This document shows positions 1-7,105 of a stretch of 26,043 nt of DNA, in pieces. How positions within the stretch are numbered: the stretch's first letter is position 1; the number at the start of each line of letters is the position of its first letter. The notes below the pieces were generated by a model. The model worked only from the letters and a program-made list of their open reading frames with translations. It made no database searches and had not been told where the DNA came from. Position numbers and translations under genes: made by a program. The DNA is from an uncultured Oscillospiraceae bacterium (GTDB lineage: Bacteria > Bacillota > Clostridia > Oscillospirales > JAAYXM01). The stretch spans positions 1-26,043 of the forward strand of contig CAKSEF010000022.1 of NCBI GenBank assembly GCA_934446465.1. Direction: 5' to 3'.

Positions 1-347
1 CTTGCGCAGTAGTTGATATAGCCCTTAGCCCATGCAACGTTTGCGTTGCCCTGAACGTCGGTGAATATGCTTGTCTGCTTTGCAAAGAGGTCTCCGTCCT
101 TATCGGATCCGTATTTGAGTGTATACGCCATCTTTGCAAACTCAGCGCGTGTGATGTTTGCCTTCGGCTTGTAAGTGCCGTCCGGATAACCCGCAATAAC
201 GCCCAGCTCTACGAGCATGTTAACATCGTCAACATACTTGGAGCCGATCTCGGCCTTATCGCTGAAATCCGAGGCTGCGCCTGCCATAAACGTAAATGCC
301 ATTGCAAATACGAGTGCGAGCGCGAGAATTTTTTTAAGATTCCTCAT
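1..347 (-). CDS. SLH-domain S-layer/cell-surface protein, N-terminal part (3' end outside window)
   Basis: Only the first ~115 residues are in the window; the gene runs off the left edge. Residues 1-25 form a signal peptide: basic MRNLKK, a hydrophobic core, then AGAAS as a likely cleavage region. From about residue 27 an S-layer-homology repeat follows, with the typical features FSDKAEIGSKYVDDV, LVELGVIAGYPDGTYKP and NITRAEFAKMAY. A second FTDV motif begins another segment. SLH repeats bind secondary polymer or peptidoglycan on the outer face of the wall, so the product is exported and wall-attached. What the missing C-terminal part does cannot be told. The ATG at 347-345 is preceded by an excellent AGGAGGAAGA site, and a promoter lies at 394-422. 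The gene is separated from pheA by a terminator and has its own transcription start. Confidence 0.88.
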   Translation of the reverse strand, partial: MRNLKKILALALVFAMAFTFMAGAASDFSDKAEIGSKYVDDVNMLVELGVIAGYPDGTYKPKANITRAEFAKMAYTLKYGSDKDGDLFAKQTSIFTDVQGNANVAWAKGYINYCA

Positions 348-393
348 TTCTCTTCCTCCTAAGAATTGGCTGTTAGCCTTTTATACATATATA

Positions 394-422
394 ATCATAC
401 CCTATAAGGTGAAAATCGTCAA
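394..422 (-). promoter_or_regulatory. Sigma-A promoter of the SLH gene
   Basis: On the minus strand TTGACG (417-422) and TATGAT (394-399) are separated by 17 bp. The predicted start is about 40 nt upstream of the SLH start codon. Each hexamer differs from consensus at one position. Confidence 0.75.
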
Positions 423-467
423 GTAATTTTTTCCTTATGTAACAAATCTGTAATAATGCTTGTACCG

Positions 468-497
468 AAAAACCGCACGGAAAGCCGTGCGGTTTTT
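468..497 (-). terminator. Terminator at the end of the aromatic operon
   Basis: A 13-bp stem (468-480 with 485-497) has the G+C-rich core CCGCACGG, a 4-nt loop and a U-run on the minus-strand RNA. It begins 8 nt after the pheA stop and closes the aroF...pheA unit before the SLH promoter. The flanking A and T runs would let it work in both directions. Confidence 0.88.
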
Positions 498-504
498 AAA
501 GCGA

Positions 505-1647
505 TTAAATTATTTCGGAATAGCTTCCGAGGTACTTAAACCCGTCGCACTCAAGCTCAAGTTCGCACATGAGCTCAAAGAGCTTTTCGGAGTAGACGGA
601 CGCGCCGATATCGAAATAGAAGAGGAACTCAAAATCGCTTCCCGCCTTCGGACGGCTTTCAAGCTTTTCGAGGTTTATGCCGAGTGCCTGAAACCTTGCG
701 ATTATCCTATGGAGCGAGCCCGGCCTGTGCGCGAGCTTAAGCATAAGGCTCGTCTTTTCCGCGCCGGGGTAAATCTCAAGATTTTTCGAGATGCAAATGA
801 ATCTCGTATAGTTATTGTCGAAATCGCATACGTTTTCGTCAATCGTTACGAGGTCGTAGAGTGCGGTGCACTGCGGAGCGGAGAGCGCGGCGGTGTCTTC
901 GCGGCCGAGCTCGGACACCATTCTCGCCGCGACTGCCGTGTTCTCGCAGACGTTTACGTGTATTTCGGGGTGTGCCGACAAAAACTCCGTACACTGGCTT
1001 ATTGCCTGCTCATGCGAGTATATTTCGCGGATTTTTGAAATATCGCTTCCGCGGACGGAGAGCAGTGCGTGGTTCACCTGTATTCTCGTGCTTCTTACTA
1101 TATAAAATTTATACTTTGCCATGAGGTCGTAGATTTTATTTACCGAGCCTGCCGTGCTGTTTTCAATCGGAAGTATGCCGTATTTGCAAAATCCCTTTTC
1201 GACGGCGCGGAAAACTCCCTCGAAGCTTCCGAAATACATGATCGACGGTTCTTCAAATACCTTTTCGCACGCAAACTGCGAATATGCTCCCGCCGTTCCC
1301 TGACAGGCGACAACTGCCTTTTCGGGGAAGAGCTTCGGAGTATTTTCGATTGCGTCCCGCATCTTGCGCGCAAGCTCGCTTTGGCTTCCGAACAGCCGTC
1401 TCTGATATGCGCGCGATGTATCCATAATCGTTGTATAGACCGTTTTCACATATGACGAAAGGTCGTCCCCCGCAAGGGTCCCCACGCGCTCAAGGAGCCC
1501 CCTCTCGCGTTCGGCATCGAGAACGGGGAGCGAGTTTTCGCGCTTATACTTCCCTATCTCCGCAGAAATTCCCATGCGGTGCGCGAGGAGCTTTACAAGC
1601 TCATCGTCCGTTTTGTCTATCTCGCATCGAAGTTCATTTATGTTCAT
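505..1647 (-). CDS. pheA: Bifunctional chorismate mutase / prephenate dehydratase (P-protein)
   Basis: This 380-residue enzyme converts chorismate to prephenate and then to phenylpyruvate, committing carbon to phenylalanine. Residues 1-85 are an AroQ-type chorismate mutase helix bundle (MNINELRCEIDKTDDELVKLL). Residues ~110-285 are the prephenate dehydratase domain, with QGTAGAYSQFA at 116-126, ILPIENSTAGSVN at 158-170 and the catalytic TRF motif at 281-283. Residues ~297-376 are an ACT domain (LAHRPGSLHRI, ESRP at 330-333), the usual Phe-binding feedback module. Length fits the family. It is the last gene of the operon; its ATG lies 14 bp inside the end of aroC, so translation is probably coupled. 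Its mutase domain can also supply prephenate to TyrA, since no separate mutase is encoded in the operon. Confidence 0.96.
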   Translation of the reverse strand: MNINELRCEIDKTDDELVKLLAHRMGISAEIGKYKRENSLPVLDAERERGLLERVGTLAGDDLSSYVKTVYTTIMDTSRAYQRRLFGSQSELARKMRDAIENTPKLFPEKAVVACQGTAGAYSQFACEKVFEEPSIMYFGSFEGVFRAVEKGFCKYGILPIENSTAGSVNKIYDLMAKYKFYIVRSTRIQVNHALLSVRGSDISKIREIYSHEQAISQCTEFLSAHPEIHVNVCENTAVAARMVSELGREDTAALSAPQCTALYDLVTIDENVCDFDNNYTRFICISKNLEIYPGAEKTSLMLKLAHRPGSLHRIIARFQALGINLEKLESRPKAGSDFEFLFYFDIGASVYSEKLFELMCELELECDGFKYLGSYSEII

Positions 1648-2722
1648 GGTTTTCTTCCTCCAATATCATGTCGCAGATTGTGATTGCCGCCGCCGCTTCG
1701 ATTACGGGTACGGCGCGCGGGACGATGCACGGGTCGTGCCGTCCGTGTATTTCGAGCGGAACGCGCCTGCCGTTTTCGAGGTCTACGCTTTCCTGCGCGC
1801 GGGCTATTGACGGGGTCGGCTTAATCGCCGCTCGGAAAACTATCGGCATTCCCGAGCTTATTCCGCCGAGTATCCCGCCGTGGTTGTTCGTTTTTGTGAA
1901 CACCCGTCCGTCCTTTATATCGAATGCGTCGTTGTTTTCGCTTCCGCGCATTGCGCTTCCCGCAAAACCGCTTCCGAACTCTATGCCCTTAACCGCGGGC
2001 ACGGCAAAGACCGCCTGTGCGAGTCTGTTCTCTATTCCGCCGAACATCGGCTCGCCTATTCCCGCTCTTACGCCCGTTACGGCGCACTCGATAACGCCGC
2101 CTACGGAGTCAAGGCTTTCGCGCGCCGACATAATTTCGTCGGAAAACAGCTTCTCCGAAGACGGCTCCAAAACCGCAAGCGGTCCGTGCGACACCTTTTC
2201 AAGCTCGGGGTTTTCCGCGCAGAACGAACGTCCGCGCGCGTTCCCGATCGAGAGTATGTGCGCTCCGATTTTAATTCCGAATAATTCGAGATACTGCATA
2301 CACAGTCCTCCCGCTATACACAGCGGTGCGGTAAGCCGTCCCGAGAACTGACCGCCGCCGCGGACGTCGTAGTCGCTTCCGTACTTCGCGTATGCCGAGA
2401 AATCCGCATGCGCGGGGCGCGGAACGCGCTTTAAGTTCCCGTAGTCGCCCGAGCGGACGTTTGTATTTTCAATTACGGCGCATATAGGCGCGCCCGATGT
2501 TCTGCCCTGCGCATTCAGCCCCGAAAGAATCTTCACCTCGTCCGCTTCGCTGCGCGGAGTGGAGTATTCGCTCTTTCCCGGCGCGCGCCGTGCCATAAAC
2601 TCCGCAAGCTTTTCGGTGTCGGCGCGAAATCCCGCGGGGAAACCGTCAATCACAACGCCGATTGCGGGCGCATGCGACTGACCGAACACGGTAATCTTCA
2701 TTTTTTCGCCGTAGGTATTCAC
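1634..2722 (-). CDS. aroC: Chorismate synthase
   Basis: The product makes chorismate from 5-enolpyruvylshikimate-3-phosphate by trans-elimination using reduced FMN, the last step of the shikimate pathway. Family marks are NTYGEKMKITVFGQSH at the N terminus, ARRAPGKSEYSTPRSEADEVKILSG, RPAHADFSAYAKYG, GGGQFSGRLTAP and the C-terminal region MPIVFRAAIKPTPSI. I chose the GTG at 2722. It gives the conserved N terminus (V/M-NTYGE) and has GGAGAGG about 10 nt upstream, whereas the later ATG at 2701 has no ribosome site and would remove conserved residues. The result is 362 residues, normal for the family. The start lies 4 nt beyond the aroA stop and the end overlaps pheA by 14 bp. Confidence 0.95.
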   Translation of the reverse strand: MNTYGEKMKITVFGQSHAPAIGVVIDGFPAGFRADTEKLAEFMARRAPGKSEYSTPRSEADEVKILSGLNAQGRTSGAPICAVIENTNVRSGDYGNLKRVPRPAHADFSAYAKYGSDYDVRGGGQFSGRLTAPLCIAGGLCMQYLELFGIKIGAHILSIGNARGRSFCAENPELEKVSHGPLAVLEPSSEKLFSDEIMSARESLDSVGGVIECAVTGVRAGIGEPMFGGIENRLAQAVFAVPAVKGIEFGSGFAGSAMRGSENNDAFDIKDGRVFTKTNNHGGILGGISSGMPIVFRAAIKPTPSIARAQESVDLENGRRVPLEIHGRHDPCIVPRAVPVIEAAAAITICDMILEEENHEHK

Positions 2723-2726
2723 GTTT

Positions 2727-3983
2727 TCACATCCTCTCCGTCTTTGCCCCGAGCAGGGCGAGCTCTTCAAAAAAGTTCCCGTATGATTTTTTCACGGCTT
2801 CCGCGCCGTCAATGATTACCCTGTCGCTGCAAACGGCGGCGGCTACCGCCGAGCTCATGACTATTCTGTGGTCGTTTGCGCCGAGCGCCGTGCCCCCGCG
2901 CAGGCGTGTCCCAAAGACGGTTATGAAGTCGTCCCCCGTCTCGACTCTCCCGCCGAGCGCGCGAATCATTGCCGATGTTGACTCTATTCTGTCGCTTTCC
3001 TTTAAGCGCAGGCGCGAGGCGTTGTATATATGCGTCTTTCCCTCCGCCGCACACGCGACAATAGAGAGAACGGGCACAAGGTCGGGAATTTCGCCCGCGT
3101 CGATATCTATCCCGCGGAGCGGGCGCTTTTTCACCGTTATTTTCCCGTCCGACTCGGATATATCCGCGCCGAAACGGCGCAGTATGGGTATTATTTCCTT
3201 ATCGCCCTGAACCGATTCGTTCCGAAGCCCCGTACACGTTATGCCCTTCTCGGACGCGATTGCGCCGAGTGCGAGGAAAAACGCGCCGTTTGACCAGTCG
3301 CCCTCGACGGATATCTCCCGCGCCCTGTACTCTGACGGAAAAACCTCAATATTTTCTCCCGAGACGTACGCGGAAACTCCGAATTTTTCGAGAGCGTCGA
3401 GCGTCATTTTCACATATCCCGCGCTTTGAAGCCCGCCCGTTATTTTAATTGTGCTTTTCTCGGACAGGAGCGGAAGCGCGAACAGCATTCCCGATATAAA
3501 CTGCGAGCTTACGTTGCCCGCTATTTCAAATTCGCCGCCCGAAAGCCCGCCGTGTGAAATCACGGGGAGCGCGCCGTCGTAGGTGAAGGACGCGCCGCGT
3601 TTTTCGAGCGCTCTCAAAAGCGGGGATATCGGCCTTTGAGAGAGACGCCCCTCGCCCCGAAGCGTAACATCTCCTCCGAGCGCGCTTGCGACGGGGATTA
3701 GAAATCTGAGCGTTGAACCGCTCTCCCCGCAGTCGAGAACCGCACTTTTTCTCTTTTTAATCGGGTTCACGGTATATATTTTTCCGTCATAGCGTATATC
3801 CGCGCCCAGGGAGTTCAGGCACCGCGCCGTGGCTTCTATGTCCGCGCTGTCGGCGGGACATTCGATACGGCTCTCGCCCGACGCAAGGGACGCGCATATA
3901 AGGAGTCTGTGCGCGGCGGATTTTGACGGAATCGGCGATACCTCGCCCGACGTATTTCCGAACGTTACGCTTACTCTGCTCAT
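2727..3983 (-). CDS. aroA: 3-phosphoshikimate 1-carboxyvinyltransferase (EPSP synthase)
   Basis: The enzyme joins phosphoenolpyruvate to shikimate-3-phosphate, the sixth step of the shikimate pathway. The 418-residue sequence has the substrate-binding start SKSAAHRLLICASLA (Lys21, Arg26), the PEP-site motif CGESGSTLRFLIP (85-97), QFISGMLFALPLL, DLVP with the catalytic Asp301, RLKESDRI (326-333) and NDHR (370-373). The two-fold inside-out alpha/beta architecture is implied by the family. The ATG at 3983 overlaps the aroB stop as ATGA, which points to translational coupling; no strong ribosome site precedes it. An upstream in-frame extension would run into aroB and is not needed. Confidence 0.96.
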   Translation of the reverse strand: MSRVSVTFGNTSGEVSPIPSKSAAHRLLICASLASGESRIECPADSADIEATARCLNSLGADIRYDGKIYTVNPIKKRKSAVLDCGESGSTLRFLIPVASALGGDVTLRGEGRLSQRPISPLLRALEKRGASFTYDGALPVISHGGLSGGEFEIAGNVSSQFISGMLFALPLLSEKSTIKITGGLQSAGYVKMTLDALEKFGVSAYVSGENIEVFPSEYRAREISVEGDWSNGAFFLALGAIASEKGITCTGLRNESVQGDKEIIPILRRFGADISESDGKITVKKRPLRGIDIDAGEIPDLVPVLSIVACAAEGKTHIYNASRLRLKESDRIESTSAMIRALGGRVETGDDFITVFGTRLRGGTALGANDHRIVMSSAVAAAVCSDRVIIDGAEAVKKSYGNFFEELALLGAKTERM

Positions 3984-5032
3984 TCGCGGAGCCCGAGCTT
4001 TATAAACTCTTCCGCTTCGGAAAGCGGAACCTTGCGGAGAACACATTCCCCGCGCGCGGACGGGACTACCAGCGTTATGCTGTCCCCGCTGCGTTTCTTA
4101 TCCGAAAGGATTATTCCGTACATTTCCTCCGCGGTGAACGGGCAGGACGCGGGGAGTCCGTATTTTTCAAGAAGCTCCGAAAGCTCGTCCGAGAGTTTTC
4201 CGCACAGTCCCATGCGCTCGGCCGCGCGCGTCATAATGCACATGCCGATTGCAACGGCGCGCCCGTGCGATATCTTATATGAAGAGAGCTTCTCGATCGC
4301 GTGTGCGGGCGTATGCCCGAAATTGAGAAGCCCGCGGAGACCCCTGTCAAATTCGTCTTTTGCGACAACATCGCGCTTTATTCTGACGCACTCGGAAATC
4401 AGCTCGTCCAAATTCTCATGCGCGCCGTCCCGGCAGAGCCCGAGGACTTTTTCGCTTTTTATCATGCCGTATTTGATTACCTCCGCCATGCCGTCGGCGA
4501 AGATATTTTCGGGCAGTGTTCGTATTATATCCGTATCGCAGATGACCGCACCCGGCTGGTAGAACGCGCCGGCGAGGTTCTTTCCCGCATCGAGATTTAT
4601 TGCCGTCTTGCCCCCCACCGAGGAATCGACCGCCGAGAGCAGAGTTGTGGGAATCTGCACAAGGCGTATTCCGCGCAGGTACGTTGCTGCGGCAAAGCCC
4701 GTGAGGTCGCCGACCACACCGCCGCCGAGCGCGATGAGCGCGTCTGTCCGCGTGAGGTGATTCTCCGCGAGGAAATTCAGAAGCCCGATATAGCTCTCCG
4801 CGCTTTTGGACTGCTCGCCGACGGCGACAACATACGGCAAAACTTCAAATCCCGCATCGGAGAGGAGCTTTTTCGCGCGTTCGCCGAAGAGTGAGTTTGT
4901 CGTTTCGTCCGCAACGAGGCAGACCTTTCCGATACTCAGCACACTGCCTGCAATCGCGCCGATTTTTTCAAATGCGCCGTTTTCGATAATTACGTCGTAT
5001 TTCACCGAGGCGTCTACTGTAACTCTCGCCAC
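3980..5032 (-). CDS. aroB: 3-dehydroquinate synthase
   Basis: This NAD-dependent metalloenzyme cyclises DAHP to 3-dehydroquinate, the second step of the shikimate pathway. In 350 residues it shows the NAD-binding GGGVVGDLTGFAAA (103-116), PTTLLSAVDSSVGGKTAIN (128-146), the metal ligands Glu184 (MAEVIKYG), His240 (LLNFGHTPAHAIE) and His256 (SHGRAVAIGM), and the usual C-terminal helical domain. Its start lies 19 bp inside the end of tyrA and its stop overlaps the aroA start as ATGA. Length and motifs are typical, with no sign of damage. Confidence 0.97.
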   Translation of the reverse strand: MARVTVDASVKYDVIIENGAFEKIGAIAGSVLSIGKVCLVADETTNSLFGERAKKLLSDAGFEVLPYVVAVGEQSKSAESYIGLLNFLAENHLTRTDALIALGGGVVGDLTGFAAATYLRGIRLVQIPTTLLSAVDSSVGGKTAINLDAGKNLAGAFYQPGAVICDTDIIRTLPENIFADGMAEVIKYGMIKSEKVLGLCRDGAHENLDELISECVRIKRDVVAKDEFDRGLRGLLNFGHTPAHAIEKLSSYKISHGRAVAIGMCIMTRAAERMGLCGKLSDELSELLEKYGLPASCPFTAEEMYGIILSDKKRSGDSITLVVPSARGECVLRKVPLSEAEEFIKLGLRE

Positions 5033-5865
5033 TCCTCGTCAATCCTTTCCTTCAGCTCACGCCCGTCGCGCAGGAGCGCGCAGAGCCTTTCCGAATCGCC
5101 GTCGTTTAATGCGTCGCGGTATTCCGTGAGCGAATTTATAATGGTGTCAAGCTCGTTTATCAGGTTTTTGCGGTTTTCCATGAAAAGCTCCGTCCACATA
5201 TTCTCCGAGAGCTTGGCAACGCGCGTTAAGTCCTTATAGCTTCCCGCGGAAAAGCCCTTGTGTACTTTTGCGCGCGGGCTTTTCACATACGCGTTTGACA
5301 CGACATGGGCAAGCTGGGACGTATACGCTATTATTTCGTCGTGCTTTTCCGCCGTCGTAACCGTTATGTGGCCGAACCCCGCCTTTTTGAGGCATTCCTT
5401 TACTTTTTCGAGCGTCGGTGCCTGCTCGCCTTTTTTCGGAACGAGAATCATATATGCGCCGTCAAAAAGGTTGTCCTTTGCGTGGTTAAATCCCGAAAAC
5501 TGTATTCCCGCCATCGGGTGTCCGCCGATGTATGTGAAGCCGTATTTCTCCGAAAGCTCAAACATCTTCGGGCAGACAAAACCCTTGACTCCGCAGCAGT
5601 CGATAACTACCGCGTCCTTTTTAATAAACTGCGCGTTCTTTTCCATATACTCGAGCGTTGCGCCCGGCCAGAGCGCGATGAAGATGAAGTCGCAGTTCCC
5701 GAGCTCCTTTTCGTCGAGTCTTCCGTCGGTTGCGCCGACGAGCACCGCGCGGCGGAACGCCGTTTCGTCTATATCATATGTCAGAACCCTGTAATCGGAG
5801 TTTTTCTTAAACGCCTTACAGAGCGAGCCTCCGATGAGTCCGAGACCTACTACTCCGACTGTCAT
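5014..5865 (-). CDS. tyrA: Prephenate dehydrogenase
   Basis: The product oxidatively decarboxylates prephenate to 4-hydroxyphenylpyruvate for tyrosine synthesis. The N terminus is a Rossmann fold with GLGLIGGSL (Gly7, Gly9, Gly12) and an acidic residue after beta-2 (YDID), which favours NAD over NADP. YIGGHPMAG holds the catalytic His116, and GAYMILVPKKGEQ and SQLAHVVSNAYV are further family motifs. At 283 residues it lacks the C-terminal ACT domain of longer Firmicute TyrA proteins such as that of Bacillus, so tyrosine feedback through that module is not expected. The start overlaps the aroF stop as ATGA. Confidence 0.93.
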   Translation of the reverse strand: MTVGVVGLGLIGGSLCKAFKKNSDYRVLTYDIDETAFRRAVLVGATDGRLDEKELGNCDFIFIALWPGATLEYMEKNAQFIKKDAVVIDCCGVKGFVCPKMFELSEKYGFTYIGGHPMAGIQFSGFNHAKDNLFDGAYMILVPKKGEQAPTLEKVKECLKKAGFGHITVTTAEKHDEIIAYTSQLAHVVSNAYVKSPRAKVHKGFSAGSYKDLTRVAKLSENMWTELFMENRKNLINELDTIINSLTEYRDALNDGDSERLCALLRDGRELKERIDEEWRELQ

Positions 5866-6866
5866 TCGGACACCACCTCACGAATTTTCATAACGCGCTT
5901 TGCAACATTGTCAAACTGCTCGGGAGTAAGCGACTGTGCGCCGTCGCAGAGGGCATGACGCGGGTCGTTGTGAACCTCTATCATCAGTCCGTCGGCACCG
6001 CAGGCGGTGGCGGCAAGCGCCATCGGCTTTACAAGGCGCGACATTCCCGTTGCATGGCTGGGGTCAATTACTACGGGGAGGTGCGAAAGCTCTTTGAGCA
6101 TGGGAACGGCGGAGAGGTCGAGCGTATTGCGTGTGTACGTTTCAAATGTGCGTATTCCGCGCTCGCAGAGGATAATATTTTCGTTTCCGCCCGCCATGAT
6201 GTATTCCGCGCTCATGAGGAGCTCCTTTAAGTTGTTTGCAAGACCGCGCTTTAAAAGAATCGGCTTCTTCGTTTTTCCGAGTTCCTTTAAGAGCTCGAAG
6301 TTCTGCATATTGCGTGCGCCGACCTGTATTAAATCGACATTTTCAAAGAGCGGGAGGTGGTTTGCGTTCATTATCTCGGTAACAATGGGCATTCCCGTTT
6401 CCTTCTTCGCTTCCAAAAGCAGGTCGATGCCCTCGGCGCGGAGGCCTTGGAAGTCGTAAGGCGATGTTCTCGGCTTGAACGCGCCGCCGCGGAGGAGCTT
6501 TGCGCCCGATGCCTTAACGGCTTTCGCAACTCCGATTATCTGCTCCTCGCTTTCGACCGAGCAGGGGCCGGCTATCATGGCGAAGTGGCCGCCGCCGATT
6601 TTCACGCCCGAGACATCTACCACCGTATCGTCGGGGTGGAATTTTCTGTTGGCGTTTTTGAACGGCTCGCTCACGCGCATAACGCTTCTTATAATGTCAA
6701 GCCCTTCCAAAAGCTCTATGTCTATCTTGCTTGTATCTCCGACAAGGCCGAGAACCGTTTCGGAGTCGCCCTTTGAGATGTGAACCTGAATATTCTGCTC
6801 GTTGAGCCACGCGATTAGATTGTCTACCTGTTCCCGGGGTACGCTGTTTTTGAGTACTGCAATCAT
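5862..6866 (-). CDS. aroF: 3-deoxy-7-phosphoheptulonate (DAHP) synthase, with N-terminal ferredoxin-like domain
   Basis: This is the entry enzyme of the shikimate pathway, condensing PEP and erythrose-4-phosphate. Residues 1-65 (MIAVLKNSVPREQVDNLIAW...) form the small ferredoxin-like domain seen in type I-beta DAHP synthases such as that of Thermotoga, where it mediates feedback inhibition. The barrel follows, with AGPCSVES (99-106), RGGAFKPRTSPYDFQG (126-141), the KPILLKRG strand (201-208), DPSHATG (268-274) and EVHNDP (297-302). It is 334 residues long, as expected. It is the first structural gene of the six-gene operon, preceded by an AAGGAAG site and by the attenuator leader described separately. 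The symbol aroF is a naming choice; aroG or aroA(G) are used for the same family. Confidence 0.94.
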   Translation of the reverse strand: MIAVLKNSVPREQVDNLIAWLNEQNIQVHISKGDSETVLGLVGDTSKIDIELLEGLDIIRSVMRVSEPFKNANRKFHPDDTVVDVSGVKIGGGHFAMIAGPCSVESEEQIIGVAKAVKASGAKLLRGGAFKPRTSPYDFQGLRAEGIDLLLEAKKETGMPIVTEIMNANHLPLFENVDLIQVGARNMQNFELLKELGKTKKPILLKRGLANNLKELLMSAEYIMAGGNENIILCERGIRTFETYTRNTLDLSAVPMLKELSHLPVVIDPSHATGMSRLVKPMALAATACGADGLMIEVHNDPRHALCDGAQSLTPEQFDNVAKRVMKIREVVSE

Positions 6867-6894
6867 TATTAAAACTTCCTTTCGTTCAAGTCAG

Positions 6895-6933
6895 AAAAAG
6901 AGCCTTACAGTGAAATTCTACTGCAAGACTCTT
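6895..6933 (-). terminator. Attenuator terminator in the aroF leader
   Basis: On the minus-strand RNA 6920-6933 pairs with 6898-6911 to form a 14-bp stem containing two G-U pairs. The loop is 8 nt and a run of five U follows. It lies between the leader peptide and the aroF start (29 nt before the ATG), so it would stop transcription before the operon unless it is disrupted. Confidence 0.82.
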
Positions 6934-7003
6934 AAACATACTTACTTTTTTGGCAACAGAAAATCACTCTTACTCTATTTTTTTGAAAAATAAAAGTAAA
7001 AGT
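6910..7003 (-). promoter_or_regulatory. Candidate alternative RNA pairings (antiterminator / protector) of the aro leader
   Basis: Two pairings found by hand compete with the terminator. Part of the Phe/Tyr codon region (6993-7003) pairs with 6966-6976, just after and over the leader stop: 11 bp with two G-U. The adjoining stretch 6957-6967 can instead pair with 6910-6923, which includes the terminator loop and stem base, with two small bulges. The two pairings share 6966-6967. A ribosome stalled on the Phe/Tyr codons would mask the first arm and favour the second pairing, preventing termination. This is inference from base pairing only. Confidence 0.5.
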
Positions 7004-7040
7004 AAAAGAACTTATCAGAAATATTCATTGACTTAGACAT
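6975..7040 (-). CDS. Phe/Tyr-rich leader peptide of the aromatic operon
   Basis: This is a 21-codon reading frame. The ATG at 7040 is preceded by TAAGGA (9-10 nt spacing), and it ends at TAG 6977-6975. Codons 11-18 read FFYFYFYF: five Phe and three Tyr, exactly the two products of the downstream pheA and tyrA branches. It starts about 30 nt after the predicted transcription start and is followed by a hairpin terminator ahead of aroF. The arrangement matches ribosome-mediated attenuation as known for the enteric pheA and trp leaders. Scarce charged tRNA-Phe or tRNA-Tyr would stall the ribosome and allow transcription into the operon. The peptide itself probably has no other role. A second in-frame ATG at codon 5 is a possible start. 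Confidence 0.82.
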   Translation of the reverse strand: MSKSMNISDKFFYFYFYFSKK

Positions 7041-7076
7041 TTGAATACCGTCCTTACTTTCTGTCGATTTTAAGTC

Positions 7077-7105
7077 ATTATAACACCATAGATTTTATTT
7101 GTCAA
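7077..7105 (-). promoter_or_regulatory. Consensus sigma-A promoter of the aromatic operon
   Basis: On the minus strand a perfect TTGACA (7100-7105) and a perfect TATAAT (7077-7082) are spaced by 17 bp. The -35 box lies inside the last codons of the preceding membrane-protein gene. Start is predicted near 7070, giving a ~204-nt leader to aroF. A fully consensus promoter fits control exerted after initiation, by attenuation. Confidence 0.9.

Noticed and set aside
1431..2351. A 306-residue plus-strand frame opposite aroC and pheA
   Set aside because: It is a shadow frame of G+C-biased codons in aroC: Ser/Pro/Arg-rich, without family motifs or a ribosome site.
6867..7070. T-box riboswitch before aroF
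   Set aside because: There is no conserved T-box sequence (GGTGG-ACCGCG type) and the leader is too short for stem I; the leader peptide explains the terminator better.
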